Shown: positions 23,777 to 31,638 of the stretch, piece after piece
How the letters are laid out: each line of letters begins with the position of its first letter
How positions within the stretch are numbered: position 1 is the first letter of the stretch
Assembly (NCBI RefSeq): GCF_009861525.1
Contig: NZ_WVHL01000005.1
Location: 1,240,001-1,304,000 of the forward strand
Length of the DNA: 64,000 bases
DNA from: Pseudomonas sp. LD120
Lineage (GTDB): Bacteria > Pseudomonadota > Gammaproteobacteria > Pseudomonadales > Pseudomonadaceae
Direction of reading: 5' to 3'
The notes under the pieces: model-generated
Database searches by the model: none
Told to the model about the DNA's origin: nothing
The model's input: only the letters and a program-made list of their open reading frames with translations
Program-made: the position numbers and the translations under genes

Positions 23777-24382
23777 TCAAGCGTGTAGCGCAGGGTGGCT
23801 CTGGCGGTGCTGCTGGAGAATGAACTGGCGCAGACGTTCGGTTTCTTCCGCATCACGCTGATCCAGGCGGTAGGCATAGAAGCCGGCTTCGGTCTGGCGC
23901 TCAAAGCGTCCGTGCAGGGCAATCCGCTCATACCCCGAAGGGCTGAACCATTGGGCGAACTGCTTCGGCGCACGGGTGCCGTTGCGGATTTCCAGCAATA
24001 CCCCCTTGAATGACACTTCCCGCACCCAGAGGCATCCGGGCTGGCCTTTGGCATTTTCCAGCGGCACCGGCTCTGTCAGCGTCAAACGCCAGGGCCGTAC
24101 CATCGGCCCTTCCTCAAAGATGCTCGGCACCCCCAGGCGCAGATGCAGGGCATGGAACTCGTCTTCCACCAGATGCAGGGGGAAGGTCATTTGTTGATTG
24201 TCGAAATGCGCCTGCAGGGTGACTTTTTCGTTAGCCGCCAACCGGGTCAGCAGGTCTCGGATCTGCGCGCCGCCATTGACCAGCAGGCTCGATGTGGCGT
24301 CGCGCACATTGAGCTGCGGGTTGTGCTGCATGGTCTGGATGAAGTCCAGTTCATCCTGAGTGAGAAGGCTGTCACGCTGCAT
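23777..24382 (-). CDS. PilZ-domain (YcgR-like) protein, degenerate c-di-GMP motif
   Basis: 201 residues. The N-terminal half resembles the YcgR N-terminal domain (residues 40-110, KVTLQAHFDNQQMTFPLHLVEDEFHALH), the C-terminal half a PilZ barrel with WVREVSFKGVLLEI. The usual (D/N)xSxxG is EVSFKG here and the RxxxR motif is not clear, so c-di-GMP binding is doubtful. It sits 55 bp downstream of the LOV gene on the same strand and may be co-transcribed, which would join light sensing to motility or surface behaviour. It converges with the MerR gene (12 bp between stops). Confidence 0.72.
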   Translation of the reverse strand: MQRDSLLTQDELDFIQTMQHNPQLNVRDATSSLLVNGGAQIRDLLTRLAANEKVTLQAHFDNQQMTFPLHLVEDEFHALHLRLGVPSIFEEGPMVRPWRLTLTEPVPLENAKGQPGCLWVREVSFKGVLLEIRNGTRAPKQFAQWFSPSGYERIALHGRFERQTEAGFYAYRLDQRDAEETERLRQFILQQHRQSHPALHA

Positions 24383-24437
24383 GATGTTGCTCGAAGAGTG
24401 AGAATAAAATCGGTGGGCAATACTAAGACCACTGAAT

Positions 24438-24905
24438 CTATGAGTTATTAGCGCCGTTGGTCATCTTGAGCGCAGCCAGTTCAGACTGGGCATCGGCCAA
24501 CTGCTGTTCCAACTGGAGCAGGCGTTGTTGCGCCTTGATCTGCTCACTGACGTTTTTTTGCACGCCGATGTAGTAGGTCAGTTGATCACTGTCGTTGAAC
24601 ACCGGAGTGATCGACAGTTCGTTCCAGAAGTGGCTGCCGTCCTTGCGATAATTGCGCAGCACTTCACGGCACGGCAGGCCCTGGCTTAGGGCCTGGCGAA
24701 TTCTCAGCAGTCCCGGCTGGTCGCGATCACCAGACTGCAGGAAGCGGCAGTCCTGGTACAGCACTTCATCTGCGCTGTAGCCGGTCAGGCGCTCAAACGC
24801 CGGATTCACATAAATCACGATGTTGTCTTCGCCTTCCTGTTCGGCGACCACAATTCCGTCGTTGGAGGCGTTGATCATCCGTTGCAGCAGATGAGCGTTG
24901 ATCAT
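24438..24905 (-). CDS. Short LOV blue-light photoreceptor (PpSB1-LOV type)
   Basis: 155 residues. LOV/PAS core from residue 13 to about 120: SNDGIVVAEQ, IYVNPAFERLTGYSADEVLY, the flavin-adduct Cys at C53 in QDCRFLQ, LRNYRKDGSHFWNELSITPV and YYIGVQKNVSEQ. A C-terminal coiled coil (about 122-150) replaces any output domain, as in the P. putida PpSB1/PpSB2-LOV proteins, which keep the Cys at the same number. These proteins bind FMN and control LitR-type repressors. The 154-bp gap to the divergent flavodoxin gene holds its promoter. Confidence 0.93.
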   Translation of the reverse strand: MINAHLLQRMINASNDGIVVAEQEGEDNIVIYVNPAFERLTGYSADEVLYQDCRFLQSGDRDQPGLLRIRQALSQGLPCREVLRNYRKDGSHFWNELSITPVFNDSDQLTYYIGVQKNVSEQIKAQQRLLQLEQQLADAQSELAALKMTNGANNS

Positions 24906-25059
24906 CCCGAGGTTCCGCTATTGATCAGTGAGTGCTGGATTTTAAGGCATGCTGGCAAGCTGTCCACTTGACCTTGTAAGGGCATGTGCTGCCAGAAACG
25001 GGATTTTACTCCGTAGCTGTTAATATCCCAGTCTTTTAGTCAGCTTCAGGAACAGATTG

Positions 25060-25515
25060 ATGAAAGTCGCTATCCTTTCCGGCTCGGTGTACGGCACGGC
25101 TGAAGAAGTCGCTCGGCACGCCGCCAAACTCCTTAACGCCGCAGGCCTGGAGGCCTGGCACCAGCCGCGGGCAACCCTGGCCGAGGTCCAGGCGTTTGCT
25201 CCGCAGGCGTTGCTGGCCGTGACTTCGACCACCGGCATGGGCGAGTTGCCGGACAACTTGCTGCCGCTGTACTCCACGATCCGCGATCAATTGCCCGCCG
25301 CCTGGCGGGGGCTGCCAGGGGCGGTGATTGGTCTGGGCGATGCCTGCTATGGCGATACCTTCTGTGGTGGCGGTGAGCAGATGCGTGAGTTGTTCGTTGA
25401 ACTGGGGGTGCATGAGGTGCTGCCGATGTTGCGCCTGGATGCCAGCGAGAGCGTGACCCCGGAGACCGATGCCGAGCCCTGGCTGGCTGAACTGATCAGT
25501 GCCCTGCGGGGCTGA
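25060..25515 (+). CDS. Flavodoxin, MioC-like
   Basis: 151 residues from ATG 25060 (a TTG one codon before also reads in frame). FMN-phosphate loop LSGSVYGTAEEVARHAA at residues 6-22, and TSTTGMGELPDN and GLGDACYGDTFCGGGEQM loops around the isoalloxazine ring. It is a small cytoplasmic electron carrier. The same gene precedes the LysR/lrgAB group in P. aeruginosa. It converges with the LysR gene, overlapping by 20 bp. Confidence 0.93.
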   Translation: MKVAILSGSVYGTAEEVARHAAKLLNAAGLEAWHQPRATLAEVQAFAPQALLAVTSTTGMGELPDNLLPLYSTIRDQLPAAWRGLPGAVIGLGDACYGDTFCGGGEQMRELFVELGVHEVLPMLRLDASESVTPETDAEPWLAELISALRG

Positions 25516-26392
25516 CCGGCTGTTCTTGTAGCAGCGCGAGCCAGGCTTGCGCTGCCTTGGACAGATAAGCGCCTTGGCGCCAGATGAAGGCAATGTCCCA
25601 GCGCAGGTAATCCGGGGCCTTGAGCGTCAGGCGCACCACCCCCGGCCGCACCAGGCCACGGGCGACCACACTGGGCAGCAGCACCACGCCTTGGCCGGCG
25701 GCCACCAGGGCCGCGAGAAAGTCCGCCTGACCGCTGCGCCCGCCCTCCTTGGGCGTGAAACCTACCTGTTGGCAGGCCTGCAGCAGGCGGTCATTGAGCA
25801 CAAAACTGCGTTGGTAGAGGAGGAAGGGCGTGTCCGCCAGTTCTTCCAGGCGCACCTGGGCGTTCTGCGCCAGGGGATGGTCGGCGGGGAGCAAGGCATC
25901 CAGCGGTTCATCGCAGAAAGGCTGATAAGCAAATGCCGGGTCCTTGGGGGTCAGGCTGCCTCCCAGTTCCAATTCGCCATTACGCACCGCCTGTTCCACG
26001 TTGAGGCTGCCACCTTCGAGCAATTGCACCTGGATATTCGGGTAGCGCAGGCGGTATTCGGCGAAGCGGCTGGCAAACAGTGCATCGCTGCCCAGCAGTG
26101 GCAGGCCCAGGCGCAGTTCGCCCCGGGCCAGTTGGCTCAGGTCATCCAGTTCGCTGAGCAGCTCATTGCGCAGGCGCAACATGCCTTCGGCCCGTTGCAG
26201 GACCACGTTGCCGGCGGCGGTGAGGTGAATGTGCGAGCCCTGGCGCTCCAGCAGGGGCGTACCCAGGCTGTACTCCAGTTGGGCGATCTGTTTGCTGACC
26301 GCCGATTGGCTGATATGCAGGGTCTTGGCGGCCTGAGTGAAACCACCTTGGCGGATCACTTCGACAAAGCTGCGCAGTTGTTTGAAATCCAT
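25496..26392 (-). CDS. LysR-family regulator beside lrgAB
   Basis: 298 residues from ATG 26392 (MDFKQLRSFVEVIRQGGFTQAA); upstream in-frame codons include another ATG three codons earlier. HTH: AAKTLHISQSAVSKQIAQLEYSLG. The substrate domain starts near LRLGLPLLGSDALFASRFAEYR. It is divergent from the lrgA-like gene with a 98-bp gap, the usual arrangement of a LysR regulator with its target. A role in controlling the LrgAB pair is inferred from this. Confidence 0.9.
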   Translation of the reverse strand: MDFKQLRSFVEVIRQGGFTQAAKTLHISQSAVSKQIAQLEYSLGTPLLERQGSHIHLTAAGNVVLQRAEGMLRLRNELLSELDDLSQLARGELRLGLPLLGSDALFASRFAEYRLRYPNIQVQLLEGGSLNVEQAVRNGELELGGSLTPKDPAFAYQPFCDEPLDALLPADHPLAQNAQVRLEELADTPFLLYQRSFVLNDRLLQACQQVGFTPKEGGRSGQADFLAALVAAGQGVVLLPSVVARGLVRPGVVRLTLKAPDYLRWDIAFIWRQGAYLSKAAQAWLALLQEQPVSPAGH

Positions 26393-26490
26393 GCTGATGA
26401 TTCCAGATTGGAATGGGTTTGAGTCTAACAATTCGCTTCGGTGATGGAGGGTCTTTTCATAAAATAGGCGCCTGAGAGGACCTGACCATC

Positions 26491-26877
26491 ATGAACATTT
26501 CCACGTGCAAACGCCTGAGCCGTCTGATCTGCGAATTGGCGGTGCTGCTGGCGATCTATTTTTTGGGGTGTTGGGTGGCCGCCTGGCTGCCCTGGCCGAT
26601 TCCTGGCGGGGTGGTTGGCCTGGCGCTGTTGCTGCTGGCCTTCGCGTTGGGCTGGGTCAAGCCGGCCGCGCTGCAATTAGGGGCCGGTTTGCTGATGGCC
26701 GAGATGCTGCTGTTTTTCATACCGGCGCTGATGAGTCTGCTGGATTACGGCAGCCTCCTGCGTCAGGACGGCTGGCGGATTCTGCTGGTGATTGGCGTCA
26801 GCACCTTGCTGGTGATGCTGGTGACCGCGCTGACGGTGGAGTGGGTGTGCCGCTGGAGGATGCGCCATGAAGCTTGA
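26491..26877 (+). CDS. lrgA: CidA/LrgA-family holin-like membrane protein
   Basis: 128 residues with four membrane segments (about 14-32, 37-55, 66-88, 95-117). ISTCKRLSRLICELAVLLAIYFLGCWVA and PWPIPGGVVGLALLLLAFALGW, with the conserved PIPGxVxG motif, place it in the CidA/LrgA family. These proteins modulate murein hydrolase activity or metabolite (pyruvate) export with LrgB. It overlaps lrgB by 11 bases, so the two are translationally coupled. Confidence 0.92.
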   Translation: MNISTCKRLSRLICELAVLLAIYFLGCWVAAWLPWPIPGGVVGLALLLLAFALGWVKPAALQLGAGLLMAEMLLFFIPALMSLLDYGSLLRQDGWRILLVIGVSTLLVMLVTALTVEWVCRWRMRHEA

Positions 26878-27553
26878 ACTGATGCCGATGTTTTGGCTGA
26901 TCCTGACCCTCGGGGCCTATCTGTTCAGCCGCTGGATCTACCGGCGCACCGGCCGTTACCTGCTGTCGCCGCTGATCCTGGTGCCGACGCTGTTGCTGGC
27001 GCTTGCCGTGCCGCTGCACACCGCCTATGCCGAATACGCCACCAACACGCACTGGTTGATGGGGGTACTGGGGCCGGTGACCGTGGCTTTCGCCCTTCCC
27101 ATCTGGCAGCAGCGGCAGTTGCTGATGCGCCACTGGTCGGCGTTGTTGGTGGGCATGCTGGCGGGCAGCGCCGCGTCCATCGGCAGTTCCTTCGGTCTGG
27201 CCAAGGCCCTGGCCTTGGACAGTTCGGTGACCTTGTCGCTGGTGCCGCGCTCGATCACCACGCCCTTCGCCATGCCCCTGGCCCATGACCTGGGGGGTGT
27301 GCCCGAGCTGACGGCGGTATTTGTGATGTTCACCGGGGTACTGGGGGCTATGTTCGGCGGTGTACTACTGCGCTGGTTGCCGCTGCGTAGCGCCCTGGCT
27401 CGGGGCGCGCTGTTTGGTGTCGGGGCCCACGGTGCAGGGGTCAGCCGGGCCCACGAAGTGGGGGGGGAAGAGGGTTCGGTGGCCGGCCTGGTGATGGTGC
27501 TTACGGGGTTGCTGAACCTGTTCGCCGCCCCTTTACTGGCGTCGTTGCTTTGA
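26867..27553 (+). CDS. lrgB: CidB/LrgB-family membrane protein
   Basis: 228 residues, six or more membrane segments. The motifs LVPRSITTPFAMPLAHDLGG and GVGAHGAGVSRAHEVGGEEGSVAGLVMVL are characteristic of LrgB/CidB. Partner of the preceding LrgA. A run of eight G lies at 27460-27467 within the conserved EVGGEEG motif; the frame is intact. Confidence 0.93.
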   Translation: MKLELMPMFWLILTLGAYLFSRWIYRRTGRYLLSPLILVPTLLLALAVPLHTAYAEYATNTHWLMGVLGPVTVAFALPIWQQRQLLMRHWSALLVGMLAGSAASIGSSFGLAKALALDSSVTLSLVPRSITTPFAMPLAHDLGGVPELTAVFVMFTGVLGAMFGGVLLRWLPLRSALARGALFGVGAHGAGVSRAHEVGGEEGSVAGLVMVLTGLLNLFAAPLLASLL

Positions 27554-27698
27554 CAGCAAACCCTTGGGCCAGAGCCTCGATTGCGTTCTGACCCGCTCAG
27601 TCATCAAGCTGGCTGCCAATGAAACTCCCCACGGCGCACGGGCTGACTAGACTCTCATGCTCTGTCCTCTAATAAGAACCGCCACCGAGGTCCTTGCC

Positions 27699-28481
27699 GT
27701 GAGCCTAGCCCCCGTTCAATCGACACCGAGTGTAGAAAACCAGGTCAGCGCCATCGAATGGCAAACCCGTCAGGATTTGGCCGCTTGTTATCGCCTGGTG
27801 GCGATGCATGGTTGGGACGACCTGATCTTTACCCACATTTCCGCCAAGGTGCCGGGCACCGAAGATTTCCTGATCAACCCGTTCGGCATGATGTTTCACG
27901 AAATCACCGCTTCCAGCCTGGTGAAGGTCGATCTGGCCGGCAACAAACTGATGGACAGTCCTTACGAGATCAACCCGGCCGGCTACACCATACACAGCGC
28001 GGTGCATTCTGTACGTCACGATGTGGTCTGCGTTATGCATACCCATACGGCGGCCGGGGTGGCGGTATCGGCGCAGAAACAAGGCGTGTTGCCCATCAGT
28101 CAGCAGTCGCTGTTCGTGCTGTCGAGTCTGGGCTATCACCCTTACGAGGGCGTGGCCCTAAACCCCGAGGAGAAGGTCCGGCTGCAGGCCGACTTGGGCG
28201 ACAACAGCTTTTTGATGTTGCACAACCACGGTTTGCTGACCTGCGGCGCGAGCATCGCCGATACCTTCTTGATGATGTTCACCTTCCAGCGTGCCTGTGA
28301 GATCCAGGTGTTGGCGCAGAACGGCGGCGCCGAATTGATCTGCATCCCGGCGTCGATCCTGGCCGGGGCCAAGGCGATGATTGCTGGGGTCACCCGTAGT
28401 GCTCAGGGCATGGGGGGCGGGCTGGCTTGGCCGGCCTTGCTGCGCAAACTCGATCAACTCGACCCAGGTTATAAACGCTGA
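27699..28481 (+). CDS. Class II aldolase/adducin-family protein
   Basis: 260 residues from GTG 27699, chosen because GAGG (27687-27690) is well placed; an ATG at 27657 would add 14 residues. Zinc ligands of the fold are present: FTHISAKV, VMHTHTAAGVAVS and LMLHNHGLLTCG. Family members act on sugar phosphates such as fuculose or ribulose phosphates, or are decarboxylases; the substrate here is unknown. It overlaps the next gene by one base (TGATG), forming an operon with the hydrolase. Confidence 0.88.
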   Translation: MSLAPVQSTPSVENQVSAIEWQTRQDLAACYRLVAMHGWDDLIFTHISAKVPGTEDFLINPFGMMFHEITASSLVKVDLAGNKLMDSPYEINPAGYTIHSAVHSVRHDVVCVMHTHTAAGVAVSAQKQGVLPISQQSLFVLSSLGYHPYEGVALNPEEKVRLQADLGDNSFLMLHNHGLLTCGASIADTFLMMFTFQRACEIQVLAQNGGAELICIPASILAGAKAMIAGVTRSAQGMGGGLAWPALLRKLDQLDPGYKR

Positions 28482-29383
28482 TGCCTATTTCCGAAATTCC
28501 TCTGTGTATCTGGCGCAAGCGCGGTCAGAACTTTGTGTTTCGTGGCCAGCGCATTCGTTATTGGGTGGCGGGGCAAGGAGAGCCATTGGTGCTGATTCAC
28601 GGCTTCCCCACGGCCAGTTGGGATTGGCATTACCTGTGGCAACCCCTGGCGCGCAGTTATCAGGTGATTGCCTGCGACATGCTCGGCTTCGGCGACTCGG
28701 CCAAGCCCCAGGAACATGATTACAGCCTGCTGGAACAGGCGGATTTGCAGCAGGCGTTGCTTGAGCACCTGGGCATTGCCGAACCGGTGCATCTGTTCGC
28801 CCATGACTACGGCGACAGCGTGGCGCAGGAACTGCTCGCCCGGCACTACGAAGAGCGGATCGACGTCGCCACTTGTGTATTTCTCAACGGCGGCCTGTTC
28901 CCGGAAACCCATCGCCCGGTGTTGACCCAGAAGCTCTTGCTCAGCCCACTGGGCTGGATGTTCGGACGCGCGTTCAGCCGTCAGGGACTGGCGAAGAGCT
29001 TTCAGCAGATCTTCGGCCCTCAGACCCGTCCCAGCGAGACGGTCCTGGACGATTTCTGGAGCCTGGTGCAGAGCAACAACGGACCACGAATCCTGCACAA
29101 GTTGATGGCTTATATTCCCGAGCGCCGGGCCCTGCGCGAGCGCTGGGTCAGCGCCATGCAGCGCGACGAGGTGCCGCTACGGTTGATCGATGGGGCCCAG
29201 GATCCGATCTCCGGGGCGCACATGGTGGAGCGCTATCGGCAATTGATTGCTCAGCCCGATACGGTGCTGCTGCCGGGGATCGGGCATTACCCGCAGATCG
29301 AAGCGCCGCTGTTAGTGCTCAAGCATTACCTGGCCTTTCGCGACAATGTGCAGTCGCCGCCGCGTCGGGCAGTGGGTTCCTGA
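28481..29383 (+). CDS. Alpha/beta hydrolase, epoxide-hydrolase/haloalkane-dehalogenase type
   Basis: 300 residues. Oxyanion HGFPTASWDWHYL near residue 40, nucleophile Asp in FAHDYGDSVAQEL (Asp in place of Ser marks the epoxide hydrolase/dehalogenase branch), acid in GAQDPISGAHM and catalytic His in GIGHYPQIEAP. Translated from an ATG overlapping the aldolase stop. The conserved grouping with lrgAB, an aldolase and an SDR recurs in P. aeruginosa, but its joint purpose is unknown. Confidence 0.9.
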   Translation: MPISEIPLCIWRKRGQNFVFRGQRIRYWVAGQGEPLVLIHGFPTASWDWHYLWQPLARSYQVIACDMLGFGDSAKPQEHDYSLLEQADLQQALLEHLGIAEPVHLFAHDYGDSVAQELLARHYEERIDVATCVFLNGGLFPETHRPVLTQKLLLSPLGWMFGRAFSRQGLAKSFQQIFGPQTRPSETVLDDFWSLVQSNNGPRILHKLMAYIPERRALRERWVSAMQRDEVPLRLIDGAQDPISGAHMVERYRQLIAQPDTVLLPGIGHYPQIEAPLLVLKHYLAFRDNVQSPPRRAVGS

Positions 29384-29533
29384 CCGAACCTGGGAACCCG
29401 CAATGTTGAGCGGGCGCGGCGATTATCCCGCAGCCTTATTGCGTACTATTCAGGTCTAGACGTTTTTATTGTGACCGCCGGCTGACTGTCCGACACTCGA
29501 GCTCATTGTCCATTGGCCTTGCTGGAGTTCGAT

Positions 29534-30445
29534 ATGAGTGAGTCTGTGCGCTTGGAAGATAAAGTCGTGATCATCACCGGAGCCGGCGGCGGCTTGGGAC
29601 GCTCCCATGCCTTGTTGTTCGCCAAACACGGGGCCAAGGTGCTGGTTAACGACCTGGGGGGCTCGGCCCAGGGCGAAGGCGCCAGCGCGTCGGCGGCAGA
29701 TCGGGTGGTGGCGCAGATCCGCGAGGCGGGCGGCATTGCCGAGGCCAACCACGATTCGGTCACCGATGGCGCAAAGATCGTGCAGAACGCCCTGGATGTG
29801 TTTGGCCGGGTCGATGTGGTGGTCAACAATGCCGGCATCCTGCGGGACAAGACTTTCCACAAGATGGAAGACGCCGATTGGGACCTGGTGTACCAGGTGC
29901 ATGTCGAAGGGGCCTATAAGGTCACGCGCGCCGCCTGGCCGCACCTGCGGGATCAGGGGTACGGACGGGTGATCTTCACCGCCTCCACATCAGGCATTTA
30001 CGGCAACTTCGGCCAGTCCAATTACGGCATGGCCAAACTGGGGCTGTACGGCCTGACCCGGACCCTGGCGATCGAAGGGCGCAAGAACAACATCCTGGTC
30101 AACGCCATCGCCCCTACCGGTGGCACGCGCATGACCGAGGGCCTGATCCCGCCGCAGGTGTTTGAGCAGCTCAAACCAGAACTGGTAAGTCCCTTGGTGG
30201 TGTATCTGGGCAGTGAACAGTGCGAGGAAACCGCCGGCCTGTTCGAAGTCGGCGGTGGTTGGATCGGCAAGGTGCGTTGGGAGCGCAGCCTGGGCGCCGG
30301 TTTCGATCCGCGCCAGGGCTTCTCCCCAGAAGAGGTGGCGGCCCACTGGCAGCAGATCTGTGATTTTGAGGGTGCGGCCCATCCCCAGGACAACATCGAA
30401 GCCTTGAAAGAGATGATGCAGAATCTGCAAAAATACGCACTCTGA
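29534..30445 (+). CDS. SDR-family 3-hydroxyacyl-CoA dehydrogenase-like protein
   Basis: 303 residues from ATG 29534 (MSESVRLEDKVVIITGAGGGLG). TGAGGGLGRSHALLFA at 16-31 binds the cofactor; active site S and YGMAKLGLYGL. The NDLGGSAQGEG stretch and the C-terminal GFDPRQGFSPEEVAAHWQQI extension match the dehydrogenase part of peroxisomal-type multifunctional beta-oxidation enzymes. It probably oxidises a 3-hydroxyacyl-CoA. Confidence 0.9.
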   Translation: MSESVRLEDKVVIITGAGGGLGRSHALLFAKHGAKVLVNDLGGSAQGEGASASAADRVVAQIREAGGIAEANHDSVTDGAKIVQNALDVFGRVDVVVNNAGILRDKTFHKMEDADWDLVYQVHVEGAYKVTRAAWPHLRDQGYGRVIFTASTSGIYGNFGQSNYGMAKLGLYGLTRTLAIEGRKNNILVNAIAPTGGTRMTEGLIPPQVFEQLKPELVSPLVVYLGSEQCEETAGLFEVGGGWIGKVRWERSLGAGFDPRQGFSPEEVAAHWQQICDFEGAAHPQDNIEALKEMMQNLQKYAL

Positions 30446-30629
30446 AACACTTCTCGATCCGCGGCTTTTCGCCCGTGCCTGGGTGATCCGGGCCGGCGTC
30501 TGGCGTTAAATGCGCCGGGTTTTCCGCGCTTGCTTCAGCACCCCGCCGGGCCTTAGGGACCGGCGGTTTTACTCCTGCCGTGTTCGTCTCTATGCTCGAC
30601 GTTCCGCGAACGAACAGGGAGTACTCCGT

Positions 30630-30986
30630 ATGTATGAGTCAAAGGATCAGCCGGTATTGTCGCGGCTGCTGTTTATCCGTCGGTTATGTGTGCATGGGTT
30701 GGTGGTGCTGGCGCTGATCACCTTTTCGGTGCTGTTGGGAATCAGCGGCTTGTTGTACTTCGAACAAGGCATTGCCTTTCATGACGCCTTGTATGACGCG
30801 GCCATGATCCTTGGCGGCATCGGTCCAATCAACATGCCGCAAACCCCTGGTGGCAAACTGTTTTTTGCCACTTACGGGCTTTATACCAATCTGGTGTTTG
30901 CCGCCACCCTGGGTTTGATCCTGTCCCCGGTGGCGCACCGTCTCCTGCACAAGTTTCATTATGACGAGCATGCTGATTCGCAGTAA
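30630..30986 (+). CDS. Small two- to three-segment membrane protein
   Basis: 118 residues from ATG 30630. Membrane segments near 22-45 (LCVHGLVVLALITFSVLLGISGLLYF) and 85-107 (YGLYTNLVFAATLGLILSPVAHRLLH), with a re-entrant-like GGIGPINMPQTPGGKLFFA between them. The layout recalls two-segment ion-channel pores, but no TVGYG-type filter is present. Function unknown. Ribosome site CAGGGAGTA precedes it. Confidence 0.75.
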   Translation: MYESKDQPVLSRLLFIRRLCVHGLVVLALITFSVLLGISGLLYFEQGIAFHDALYDAAMILGGIGPINMPQTPGGKLFFATYGLYTNLVFAATLGLILSPVAHRLLHKFHYDEHADSQ

Positions 30987-31017
30987 GCGAAACGTGCTTT
31001 GTTAATACGTCAGGCAT

Positions 31018-31045
31018 AAAAAAGGCCGCTGCAAGAGCAGCGGCC
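31018..31045 (-). terminator. Terminator facing left, with no evident gene
   Basis: GGCCGCTGC (31024-31032), loop AAGA, GCAGCGGCC (31037-31045). The T-run lies only on the minus-strand side (AAAAAAA at 31018-31024 on the plus strand), so it ends leftward transcription. No complete leftward gene lies between it and 31620; the stretch 31046-31390 holds nothing I recognise. It could be a leftover of a lost gene or end a small RNA. Confidence 0.6.
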
Positions 31046-31390
31046 AAAGCAAGACGTTAGATCAAGGAGCTACAAAATCAACGTCGGTGAACCTGGGGCA
31101 GCGGCTTGAACAGAGTGACTTCACGCCTGCTGGAAATCAGTTGCTGAAAGGATCGTGTTCGACACCTTCTGCTTCAGTGCAGTCTGGCGCTGTGCCGTGA
31201 GTGCGGGCGAAGAATAAGCCTTGGCAGACCCTGGAAACATAGCGATTCAAGACAAGGACTGTTACCGCTTGAGCAACAGTGCCAACGGCTGACGCCAGGC
31301 CTGTATCGATGTTCCTGATGGGCGTGTATCCAGCCGCAGGCCCTACACCGCTACGCCTGTACCAGGCGAGGCTGAGGCCAGAGGCGCCGG

Positions 31391-31638
31391 TCCCCAGAGG
31401 GCGCACTCAAAGCGGTCCACGACAGCCTGCTCAGCCAGCGTCAACGGCAAGTGCTGGACTAGATTGCCCAGGGTTGCTCGAATCAGCAGATCGCCGAGCA
31501 GTTGTTCATGTCCTTGCATACGGTGAATCCCCACGGTCGCCGGATTCACAGCAAGCTGGGGGGGAGCGGCGCGCCCAGGCGGTGGCCAAGGCTCAGGCTC
31601 TGGGGTTGATGAGTTGCGTTTACGCCGATGGTGGCTGA
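31391..31638 (+). pseudogene. Remnant of a LuxR-family regulator, C-terminal HTH
   Basis: Plus-strand frame from 31391 reads SPEGALKAVHDSLLSQRQRQVLD, then TAG (31460-31462), then IAQGCSNQQIAEQLFMSLHTV and NPHGRRIHSKLG; after a run of seven G (31558-31564) the frame shifts and continues ERRAQAVAKAQALGLM to the stop at 31636. This is a clear LuxR/MalT-type HTH (normally ...VLDLIAQGCSNQQIAEQLF...HTVKTHARRIxSKLGVERRTQAVAKA). One nonsense codon, one frameshift and loss of the N-terminal part make it a pseudogene. It converges with the IclR gene. Confidence 0.85.

Noticed and set aside
31046..31390. Minus-strand 89-codon frame ending at 31137
   Set aside because: No family recognised, no ribosome site and it partly overlaps the LuxR remnant; treated as non-coding.
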